Positions 18,771 through 25,420 of a stretch of DNA of 64,000 nucleotides are shown here, one piece after another. The number at the start of each line of letters is the position of its first letter. The stretch's first letter is position 1. This DNA is from Claveliimonas intestinigallinarum (GTDB lineage: Bacteria > Bacillota > Clostridia > Lachnospirales > Lachnospiraceae): positions 1 to 64,000 of the forward strand of contig DXED01000016.1 of assembly GCA_019115145.1 (NCBI GenBank), read 5' to 3'. Both the position numbers and the translations under genes were made by a program. Under the pieces are notes generated by a model that ran no database searches, was not told the origin of the DNA, and saw nothing but the letters and a program-made list of their open reading frames with translations.

Positions 18771-19420
18771 CCTTCGTTCCTCCGATATATGCAATCTCTC
18801 TTTCCGCAGGCCTCACAGCCCTTCCTGTGGCAGGGCTCCCTCACTGTGGAAACCCCGATCACCGCGGTGACAGATTTCACCGGGGTGAGCATGGAGCTGT
18901 CTGTCATGGAAAGGCCAATCCTCTTTGGCGCATCCAGCATGGCCAGGATCTGTCCCTGGTGCCGGATGGAAAAATCTCCGTAGCCGGGGCTGAACCTGGG
19001 CCGCAGATACTTGCCCTCCCTCTCCAGCTCGCGGCCGATCTTCTCCTGCTCCTCATCCAGATATTCCTCCAGCATGGCAGCCGCACAGGCCTGTGTCACC
19101 ACGGCTCCGGCCATGTCTGTCAGGGACTGGCGGCGCATAAGGAGATCCACGCCGGCTCCCAGGGTGGCTCCCAGGACTACTGTCTGACAGCAGCCCTTCA
19201 TATTTTTCCAGAGACTCCTGCTCTCCACCTCCATGCCGCCTATGTCCAGGCGTCCCTCCCCGGCGGTTTTCAGGTCAAAGAGCCTCCAGACGATCCTGGG
19301 GGAGGCCGCCTGCTCCAGCTTGTCAAAGGAGCCTGCTATCAGGTCCAGAGTGGCCTGGTCCGCCTCCTTTCGTCCAAATCCCAGGTAGCGGATCGCCTCT
19401 TTTGTCCTCGTGTCTGTCAT
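18767..19420 (-). CDS. Stand-alone methionine synthase reactivation (SAM-binding) protein
   Basis: This 217-residue protein corresponds to the C-terminal activation domain of MetH, which rebinds SAM to remethylate oxidised cob(II)alamin. The RFSPGYGDF segment matches the SAM-binding R-x-x-x-GY motif, and a Cys-rich tail (CHRKGCEACGKRDC) follows. The stop overlaps the metH start by four bases, giving coupled synthesis of the two halves. No cobalamin riboswitch was recognised in the ~100 bases upstream. Confidence 0.88.
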   Translation of the reverse strand: MTDTRTKEAIRYLGFGRKEADQATLDLIAGSFDKLEQAASPRIVWRLFDLKTAGEGRLDIGGMEVESRSLWKNMKGCCQTVVLGATLGAGVDLLMRRQSLTDMAGAVVTQACAAAMLEEYLDEEQEKIGRELEREGKYLRPRFSPGYGDFSIRHQGQILAMLDAPKRIGLSMTDSSMLTPVKSVTAVIGVSTVREPCHRKGCEACGKRDCIYRRNEG

Positions 19421-19462
19421 CCCGATTTCTGTGTCCTTTCTTGTCCTTGTAGTTGTACAAAA

Positions 19463-19499
19463 CAGGCTGCCGCGCCAGATAAACAGGTGCGGCAGCCTG
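19463..19499 (-). terminator. Terminator of glgA
   Basis: CAGGCTGCCGC (19463-19473) and GCGGCAGCCTG (19489-19499) form a perfect 11-bp stem. TTTTGT follows on the minus strand. Confidence 0.8.
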
Positions 19500-19519
19500 A
19501 GATCATCCTGTCATACATT

Positions 19520-20956
19520 CTATAGCTCGTCGTAAAGCTTCTCATACTGTCTTGCGGAATTGTTCCATGAGAAATCCTGCTGCATGGCTCTCTCAACGAT
19601 CTTGTTCCAGTCTCTCTTGTGATCGTAGTAGATCTGCTCCGCGTAGCGGACAGTTGCCATCATCTCGTGGGCATTGTAATTGCAGAAGCTGAAGCCGGTG
19701 CCTGTCTTCTCATATTCATTGTAGGGCTCCACCGTATCCTTCAGTCCGCCTGTCTCCCTGACGATGGGCAGAGTCCCGTACCGCAGGCTCATGAGCTGGC
19801 TCAGGCCGCAGGGCTCAAAGAGGGAGGGCATGAGGAAAGCGTCGCAGGAAGCGTAGATCTTGTGGGACATGGGCTCGGAATAGTAAATGTTCGCGGAAAC
19901 CTTTCCCGGATACTTCCATGCGTAATGGCGGAACATGTTCTCGTACCGCGCCTCCCCGGTTCCCAGAGCCACGATCTGGATGGCGTCCTGACAGAGCTCA
20001 TCCAGTACACAGTCGATCAGGTCAAAGCCCTTCTGATCTGTCAGTCTGGAGACAATGCCGATCATCATTACATGGCTGTCCTTGTCCAGCCCCAGCTCCT
20101 CCTGGAGGGCAATCTTATTCTTTACCTTCTCCTTCCGGAAATTGCTCACCGAGTAATTGCGGGCAATGTGCTTGTCTGTCTCCGGATTGTACTCATTGTA
20201 GTCAATGCCGTTGACAATACCTGAGAGGCAGTTTGCCCTTGCGTTCATCAGTCCATCCAGCTTCTCGCCGTAGAAGGGAGTCTTGATCTCCTCCGCATAT
20301 GTACTGCTGACAGTGGTAATGCGGTCCGCATAAACGATGCCGCCTTTCAGGTAGTTGGCATCCTTGTAGGCCTCCAGCTTGTCCGGCACGAAATAGTAGG
20401 ACGGAAGGCCTGTGATATCCTGCACTCTCTTTGTATCCCAGGTGCCCTGGAATTTCAGGTTGTGGATGGTCATGATTGTCTTGATGCCCCGGTAATACTC
20501 GTTTCCATAGCGGAAATTATCGAGGAAGATGGGGATCAGACCGGTCTGCCAGTCATGGCAGTGGATGATATCCGGCCGGAAGCCGATCACCGGCAGGGCG
20601 CTCAGCACCGCCTTGGAGAAGAAGGCAAACTTCTCGATATCCGCATACATATCTCCATAGGGCGCCCAGCCGCTGAAATAGTATTCATTATCTATAAAAT
20701 AGAACGTAATTCCTTCGTACTGCAACTCAAGAATTCCTACGTACTCTGTTCTCCAGTTCAGGTCCATGTAAAAATGCGTCCGGTACTGCAGCTGATTTCT
20801 CCACTCCTCTTTTATGCAGAGATATTTTGGCAGCATGACGCGGACATCGTATTTTTCTTTGTCAAAATATTTCGGCAGAGACCCGACTACGTCTGCCAGC
20901 CCGCCCGTCTTGATAAAGGGCACGGACTCCGATGCTGCAAAAAGTATTTGTTTCAT
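19520..20956 (-). CDS. glgA: Glycogen synthase
   Basis: A GT5 starch/glycogen synthase using ADP-glucose to extend alpha-1,4-glucan. The N-terminal FIKTGGLADVVGSLP loop binds ADP-glucose, and the C-terminal FEPCGLSQLMSLRYGTLPIVRETGGL region carries the catalytic Glu. The 478-residue length is normal. No other glg genes are nearby. Its -10 box overlaps one arm of an 8-bp inverted repeat. It lies between the split metH and spo0A. Confidence 0.96.
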   Translation of the reverse strand: MKQILFAASESVPFIKTGGLADVVGSLPKYFDKEKYDVRVMLPKYLCIKEEWRNQLQYRTHFYMDLNWRTEYVGILELQYEGITFYFIDNEYYFSGWAPYGDMYADIEKFAFFSKAVLSALPVIGFRPDIIHCHDWQTGLIPIFLDNFRYGNEYYRGIKTIMTIHNLKFQGTWDTKRVQDITGLPSYYFVPDKLEAYKDANYLKGGIVYADRITTVSSTYAEEIKTPFYGEKLDGLMNARANCLSGIVNGIDYNEYNPETDKHIARNYSVSNFRKEKVKNKIALQEELGLDKDSHVMMIGIVSRLTDQKGFDLIDCVLDELCQDAIQIVALGTGEARYENMFRHYAWKYPGKVSANIYYSEPMSHKIYASCDAFLMPSLFEPCGLSQLMSLRYGTLPIVRETGGLKDTVEPYNEYEKTGTGFSFCNYNAHEMMATVRYAEQIYYDHKRDWNKIVERAMQQDFSWNNSARQYEKLYDEL

Positions 20957-20976
20957 GATATCTTTCCTCCCATCCT

Positions 20977-21029
20977 TACGGTATCTAGGTATATACGCTT
21001 ATTATACCGTATTTTTTTTCAGATGAAAA
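20977..21029 (-). promoter_or_regulatory. glgA promoter with inverted repeat
   Basis: On the minus strand, TTTTCA (21024-21029), 17 bases, TATAAT (21001-21006). An inverted repeat, TACGGTAT (20977-20984) and ATACCGTA (21004-21011), overlaps the -10 box and the start of the transcript. It could be an operator or a 5' hairpin. Confidence 0.45.
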
Positions 21030-21032
21030 GGG

Positions 21033-21824
21033 TTATCTGTTTTTATATTCCAGGCGGAGGGTGTCCGCGATAAGGGCGATAAACTCTGAGTTTGTGGGCT
21101 TTCCCTTGCCGTTGCTCACAGTGTATCCGAAGAGCTCATCCAGTGTGTCCAGCTTCCCTCGGCTCCATGCCACCTCAATGGCGTGGCGGATAGCCCGCTC
21201 CACCCGGCTGGCCGTCGTCTGGTGGCGCTTGGCGACTGTGGGGTACAGCACCTTGGTCACCGCGTTCAGCACGTCCATGTCCTCCACGGCCATCATGATA
21301 GCGTCCCGCAGGTAATGATACCCCTTGATGTGGGCGGGAATACCAATCTCGTGGATCATGTCTGTCACTCTCGTCTCCAGGCTTTGCTCCTGCGTTTCGC
21401 CGCCCTGCTGGGACAGATCCGTGCCAGGGATATAGCTTGTCCTCCCCTTCTGAGTGACCTGCTTGATCCGCCCCAGGATGACGTCATTTTTAAAGGGCTT
21501 CATGACATAGTACATGGCTCCCTTGTTGAAGGCGTCCTCCGTGATCCTCTCCTGGCCCACAGCTGTCACTATGATAAAATACGGGCGCTTTTTCAAAGTT
21601 TTGTCATGGTTGACGGCGTCCATCACTCCCAGTCCGTCCATTTTAGGCATGATCAGATCGAGCAGGACAACATCCGGCTCCTTCTCCCGGATCACGCGGC
21701 ACATATCCTCACCGTTGTCCGCCTTTCCCACCAGACTTAAATCCTTGTCGCTGCTGATGATTTCGCCAAGCAGCTCCAGAATTCTCTCATTGTCGTCGGC
21801 GATTGCTACACGAATCTCTCCCAT
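21033..21824 (-). CDS. spo0A: Sporulation master regulator Spo0A
   Basis: Spo0A is the response regulator that starts sporulation when phosphorylated. The receiver domain (1-120) has the acidic ADDN pocket and the phospho-Asp in LLDLIMPKMDG. The C-terminal Spo0A DNA-binding domain is intact, including HQTTASRVERAIRHAIE. AGGAGG precedes the ATG. It lies directly after spoIVB, the usual order in endospore formers. Confidence 0.98.
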   Translation of the reverse strand: MGEIRVAIADDNERILELLGEIISSDKDLSLVGKADNGEDMCRVIREKEPDVVLLDLIMPKMDGLGVMDAVNHDKTLKKRPYFIIVTAVGQERITEDAFNKGAMYYVMKPFKNDVILGRIKQVTQKGRTSYIPGTDLSQQGGETQEQSLETRVTDMIHEIGIPAHIKGYHYLRDAIMMAVEDMDVLNAVTKVLYPTVAKRHQTTASRVERAIRHAIEVAWSRGKLDTLDELFGYTVSNGKGKPTNSEFIALIADTLRLEYKNR

Positions 21825-21866
21825 TCCATAATCCTCCTATCTGTTCTTGAAAAACTGTCAAGGAAA

Positions 21867-21895
21867 ATTATAGAATTACAAAAATGCGAAATCAA
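21867..21895 (-). promoter_or_regulatory. Vegetative promoter of spo0A
   Basis: On the minus strand, TTGATT (21890-21895), 17 bases, TATAAT (21867-21872). A TGTCGAG farther upstream is one base from the 0A-box core TGTCGAA. No convincing sigma-H site was found. Confidence 0.6.
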
Positions 21896-21937
21896 GGTTT
21901 TGAAGTCGGAAGATCTCGACACCTTCTTCCTGTTTTC

Positions 21938-23005
21938 TTACCTTTCGATATGTTTCAACATATCCTGGACAAAAATGCCGTAGCCCTCCTTCGGGTTGTT
22001 CACGAACACGTGGGTCACTGCCCCGATGAGCCGTCCGTTCTGGATAATGGGGCTGCCGCTCATGCCCTGGACGATGCCGCCGGTGAGCTCCAGCAGCTTC
22101 TCGTCCGTCACCTCCAGCAAAATCTCTTTGTTCGCTTCCTGGGCGTTCCTGTCAACTTTTGTAATACGAATGCTGTAATCCTCCACCTGGCCGCTGACCG
22201 CGCATCGGATGGTAGCCTCCCCCTCCTCTATCTGGCTCTCATCCACAGCCGCCTCCAGGGGCTGCGTATCCGTGAAGAGAGCGTCGATCCTGTCCAGGGT
22301 GCCGTATATGCCGTCCTCCGTGTTCTGGGTGATGGTCCCCAGGATATTGTAATTGTTATAGATAATGACGCCCTCCATGCCCCCCGGCGTCCCATCCTTC
22401 CCCTTCTTGATGTCCTTGATGCTGGTTGTGTAGAGAAGGCCGTCCGAAGCGCTTAAGAGCTTTCCGGTATCTGTGTCCCGGATCCCGTGCCCGAGAGCTC
22501 CGAACTGGCTGTCCGCGTTTAGAAAGGTGACAGTCCCCAGGCCCTGGGCATTGTCCCGCACCCAGATCCCCAGCTTGTACTCATCCCTTCCGCACCGCAC
22601 AGCTTTCATGCGGATGGCGATCTCCTGGCCATCCCGGCGCACCTTCAGCACGACCTCCTCCTTGTCCAGTGCCGCCACTGCCTCCACGAGCTGGGACTTG
22701 TTGTCAATCTCCTCCCCGTCCAGCCCGATGATGTAGTCGCCCTCCTGCACCAGGTTGGCGGCGGGCTCATACTCCTGCCCGTCCTCGCCCTGGATCTTCT
22801 CAGTTCCCAGGACCATGGCCCCTTTTGTCTCCAGATAGATGCCCACCGGCATGCCGCCGGGGATCAGGAGCTCCCCGGACGCGTCCGCGCTTGCCTCTCT
22901 CTCCAGGCCGGCTCTGTTCTCCTCGATCAGATACCAGCTCCCTCCTACAGAGATGGTGAACACAAGGATCATGATCAAAATTCGTCTGTACCAATATCTT
23001 CGCAT
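21938..23005 (-). CDS. spoIVB: SpoIVB peptidase
   Basis: SpoIVB is the forespore serine protease that crosses into the intermembrane space and triggers pro-sigma-K processing. A single N-terminal membrane segment (about 9-26), a PDZ domain (about 45-125) and an S55 peptidase domain follow. The catalytic His is in ALGHGI and the Ser in GMSGSPI. GGAG lies nine bases before the ATG. A forespore-type promoter is just upstream. Confidence 0.97.
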   Translation of the reverse strand: MRRYWYRRILIMILVFTISVGGSWYLIEENRAGLEREASADASGELLIPGGMPVGIYLETKGAMVLGTEKIQGEDGQEYEPAANLVQEGDYIIGLDGEEIDNKSQLVEAVAALDKEEVVLKVRRDGQEIAIRMKAVRCGRDEYKLGIWVRDNAQGLGTVTFLNADSQFGALGHGIRDTDTGKLLSASDGLLYTTSIKDIKKGKDGTPGGMEGVIIYNNYNILGTITQNTEDGIYGTLDRIDALFTDTQPLEAAVDESQIEEGEATIRCAVSGQVEDYSIRITKVDRNAQEANKEILLEVTDEKLLELTGGIVQGMSGSPIIQNGRLIGAVTHVFVNNPKEGYGIFVQDMLKHIER

Positions 23006-23052
23006 ACTATCGTCTCCATACTGCCGCCCTTCCTGTGAGGGCGTTTTATCGT

Positions 23053-23081
23053 TAGTATGCGAAGGAGGAAAACTTTTACAC
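23053..23081 (-). promoter_or_regulatory. Forespore (sigma-G/F-like) promoter of spoIVB
   Basis: On the minus strand, GTGTA (23077-23081), 17 bases, CATACTA (23053-23059). CATACTA matches the sigma-G -10 consensus CATWMTA exactly; the -35 box is one base off. The -10 box is one arm of a 12-bp inverted repeat (22998-23009 with 23053-23064) whose other arm is the start-codon region. A CGCCCT/AGGGCG hairpin (23025-23043) lies between. Confidence 0.55.
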
Positions 23082-23114
23082 TGGTAATAAATGGCTGCCT
23101 GTCTTCAATGACTG

Positions 23115-23696
23115 TCAGCTGTCTCTCAAAATCTCCTCCGCAATGCGGATCTTCCTGACGCACCGGTCCATGGCTGATTTCTCTATGTACCTGTGGGCGT
23201 CCGGCTCGCTCATCTTCCTCTGGTCCACCAGAATCCACTTGGCCCTGTCAATGGTCTGCTGCTCCTGCATCCGCTCCTTCAGCCTGCGCATATCCTTCTC
23301 CAGCTTCTTTATCTTCATTTGGACAGCGCTGAGCATCTTCACGGACGTGTAGAGGCTCTGCCTTGTGGTGGGCCTGGCCAGGGTGACGATGCCGTAGTCC
23401 TCCACCTGGGAGGACACCTGCTCGTACATCTCCGCTTTGACCAGCAGGAGAATTCCCGTCTCGTGCTGCTCCGCTATATCAATGGCGGACTGTATGCCGA
23501 AGTCGTCCTTCAGCGGCGTGTTGATGATGAGAATATCACAGATATGGCTGACCAGCATACGCTTGGCGTCCCCCATGGTGGACACGTAGGAAATATCCCT
23601 GTACTGGGGGCCCGGGAGCACATCCCTTACAACTGAGACCATCTTGTCTGACGCAGAAGCCACCAGGATGCGGTATGCCTCTTTTTCTGCTGTCAT
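23115..23696 (-). CDS. ANTAR-domain RNA-binding response regulator
   Basis: The protein has a degenerate receiver-like domain (about 8-120) lacking the usual phospho-Asp context, a coiled-coil linker (about 125-150) and a C-terminal ANTAR domain (IDRAKWILVDQRKMSEPDAHRYI). ANTAR proteins bind paired hairpins in leader RNA and prevent termination. It directly follows glnA, an arrangement known in clostridia, and the facing glnN leader contains matching hairpins. ATG 23696 is preferred because AAGGAG lies 11 bases before it; the upstream GTG at 23708 overlaps that site. No cognate kinase is in the window. Confidence 0.92.
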   Translation of the reverse strand: MTAEKEAYRILVASASDKMVSVVRDVLPGPQYRDISYVSTMGDAKRMLVSHICDILIINTPLKDDFGIQSAIDIAEQHETGILLLVKAEMYEQVSSQVEDYGIVTLARPTTRQSLYTSVKMLSAVQMKIKKLEKDMRRLKERMQEQQTIDRAKWILVDQRKMSEPDAHRYIEKSAMDRCVRKIRIAEEILRDS

Positions 23697-23733
23697 GTTC
23701 TTTCCCACTCCTTTATCCTTGTCAATGTATCTG

Positions 23734-24960
23734 TCAGCGTGTCTTCGGCGGGTTCTTGTAAACGTCCAGATAAGCCTCTGGCAGCACCTTCTTTACCAGG
23801 GCGCTTGCAGTCGCCGCATCCCAGGCCTCCCCGCGGCTCTCCGGCAGCTTCCTGAGCTGATCCGTCACCTTGTGGTCCGCCGTGTACAGATTGACATTGG
23901 CCGGCTTCTGGAGGGGCAGCTTTCTCTCGATGCCGTCCATCCCGGCGTAGATGAGGAGGGCGAAGGCCAGATAGGGATTGGCCGTGGGGTCAGGGGAGCG
24001 AAGCTCGATCCGCTTCCTTTTGTTCTTCACCGCCGGGATCCGGATCAGCTGGGAGCGGTTCTCCGGGGACCAGGTCACATACTTGGGAGCCTTCTTCTCA
24101 CCCAGCCTCCTGTAGGAATCCTCGGATGGATTTAAAAACAGGGTAATGTCCCTTATGTGCTCCAGGATGCCTGTCATAAACTGGCCGTTGCAGTCCGACC
24201 CGTCCTCACATCTCACTGACATATTGATATGCATGCCGTTTCCCGCATATTCCTTGATGGGCTTTGGAGAGAAGTCGGCGTAAAGGCCGTTCCCCATGGC
24301 CGCTGTGCTCACCACCCACTTGAAGGTGGCCGTGTTGTCCGCCGCTGTGAGGGGATCACTGTACTGGAAGTCGATCTCATTCTGGCCGGGCCCCTCCTCG
24401 TGGTGAGAAGCCTCCGGCTCAATACCCATATCAATAAGGGTGAAACAGATCTCCCTGCGAATGTTCTCCCCCTTGTCCTCCGGGGCCACATCCATGTATC
24501 CGGCCATGTCAAAGGGGATCTTGGTCGGGCTGCCCTGCTCGTCTGTATTAAAGAGGTAGAACTCCACCTCTGTCCCGAAATCGATCTTCAGTCCCTTTTC
24601 CCTTGCCTTCTCCACTGCCTTCTTTAATATATAGCGGCTGTCTTTCTCGTAGATCGTCCCGTCCGGATAGCGGATGTCGCAGTACATCCTGGCCACCCGC
24701 CCTGTGGACGGACGCCACGGCAGAATAGAAAAGGTGGACGGATCCGGGTGGAGAAAGAGGTCGCTCTTCACCTCACTGTCAAATCCGGCCACAGCCGACG
24801 CGTCGAAAGAGATCCCCTCCTTGAAGGCCCTCTCCAGCTGGCCTGACATGATGGAAATATTTTTCTGCACGCCAAAGGCGTCAAAAAAGGCCAGACGGAT
24901 GAATTTTACATCCTCCTCATCCACAAATGTCATGACCTTTTCATATTGATACATGTCCAT
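23734..24960 (-). CDS. glnA: Glutamine synthetase, type I
   Basis: GlnA makes glutamine from glutamate, ammonia and ATP. Motifs seen include GTEVEFYLF (ATP/metal Glu), HHEEGPGQNEIDF, NGMHINMS and NKRKRIELRSPDPTANPYLAFA. At 408 residues it is slightly shorter than the ~444 of B. subtilis GlnA, from small internal gaps rather than truncation. GAGGAGG precedes the ATG. It is co-transcribed with the ANTAR gene and diverges from the glnN operon. Its leader holds an intrinsic terminator overlapped by a candidate ANTAR hairpin. Confidence 0.95.
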   Translation of the reverse strand: MDMYQYEKVMTFVDEEDVKFIRLAFFDAFGVQKNISIMSGQLERAFKEGISFDASAVAGFDSEVKSDLFLHPDPSTFSILPWRPSTGRVARMYCDIRYPDGTIYEKDSRYILKKAVEKAREKGLKIDFGTEVEFYLFNTDEQGSPTKIPFDMAGYMDVAPEDKGENIRREICFTLIDMGIEPEASHHEEGPGQNEIDFQYSDPLTAADNTATFKWVVSTAAMGNGLYADFSPKPIKEYAGNGMHINMSVRCEDGSDCNGQFMTGILEHIRDITLFLNPSEDSYRRLGEKKAPKYVTWSPENRSQLIRIPAVKNKRKRIELRSPDPTANPYLAFALLIYAGMDGIERKLPLQKPANVNLYTADHKVTDQLRKLPESRGEAWDAATASALVKKVLPEAYLDVYKNPPKTR

Positions 24961-24993
24961 ATTCTTACCTCCTCTTACATCTTAATATATGAT

Positions 24994-25070
24994 AAAAAGG
25001 CGTCTTCTGAAAGAGAAAGCTCTCACAGCCGCGAAAACTTTCCCTGCCTCAGATGAACGCCTTTGCCCAC
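24994..25070 (-). promoter_or_regulatory. glnA leader attenuator with candidate ANTAR hairpin
   Basis: Read on the minus strand, a stem pairs AGGCGTT plus TCTGA with TCAGA plus GACGCCT (arms 25049-25062 and 24998-25010) and runs into TTTTT, forming a terminator before glnA. A competing hairpin (stem GGGC/GTTC with two G-U pairs, 25055-25068) displays the hexaloop AAAGGC, with A at position 1 and G at position 4 as in ANTAR targets. A possible partner hairpin just upstream begins at the predicted start site and has a poor loop. Confidence 0.5.
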
Positions 25071-25087
25071 TATTCTTTACAGTAGAA

Positions 25088-25116
25088 AATATAGCGGATT
25101 TCCTTTTCTGTGTCAA
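25088..25116 (-). promoter_or_regulatory. Promoter of glnA-ANTAR
   Basis: On the minus strand, TTGACA (25111-25116), 17 bases, TATATT (25088-25093). Confidence 0.8.
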
Positions 25117-25168
25117 CTTCTGTCGGGCCGGCCGGGCGCATTGTACGAAAATAAATACAAGAAAACAT

Positions 25169-25197
25169 TTGACAAATCTTTATCACGGCAGTATAGT
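25169..25197 (+). promoter_or_regulatory. Promoter of the glnN-asnB-gltBD operon
   Basis: TTGACA (25169-25174), 17 bases, TATAGT (25192-25197). The transcript should start near 25204, just before the first hexaloop hairpin. Confidence 0.8.
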
Positions 25198-25210
25198 CAT
25201 ATGCAAAGAA

Positions 25211-25260
25211 CGGCAACGGCGTCGCAGGAATACCCCTTTTTTCTGCGCGCCGTTTTTTCT
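25211..25260 (+). promoter_or_regulatory. glnN leader, ANTAR hairpin 1 overlapping terminator 1
   Basis: Hairpin 1 is stem CGGC (25211-25214) with GTCG (25221-25224) around hexaloop AACGGC, with A1 and G4 as in ANTAR targets. Its loop and 3' arm are reused by terminator 1: AACGGCG plus CGCAG (25215-25227) pairs with CTGCG plus CGCCGTT (25243-25254), followed by T-rich sequence. The two folds exclude each other, the logic of antitermination. Confidence 0.65.
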
Positions 25261-25274
25261 TTTACTTTGTGTAC

Positions 25275-25349
25275 GCGGCAATGGAGTCGCTTTTCCACCC
25301 TGAGAAATGGCCATATCGGGATGGAGGAGTTCCACTGCCGCTCTTTTTT
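25275..25349 (+). promoter_or_regulatory. glnN leader, ANTAR hairpin 2 overlapping terminator 2
   Basis: Hairpin 2 is stem GCGGC (25275-25279) with GTCGC (25286-25290) around hexaloop AATGGA (A1, G4). It matches hairpin 1 at 13 of 15 positions (25276-25290 against 25211-25225). Terminator 2 reuses the 5' arm and loop: GCGGCA plus TGGA pairs with TCCA plus TGCCGC (25331-25341), followed by a T-run. A further small GC hairpin (25364-25379) stands before the ribosome site. Confidence 0.7.
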
Positions 25350-25420
25350 ATTTATTTTATCCTTGCGGCCTGGGCCGCACACATCAAATCCAAATAAAAA
25401 TGAAAAGGAGTTTGAGAGTC

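Noticed and set aside
19421..19519. Cobalamin riboswitch ahead of the methionine synthase genes
   Set aside because: The gap is about 100 bases, mostly taken by the glgA terminator, and no B12-box was recognised.
20977..21020. Plus-strand terminator (8-bp stem followed by eight T)
   Set aside because: No plus-strand gene ends nearby. It coincides with the glgA promoter, so it is treated as an operator or leader element.
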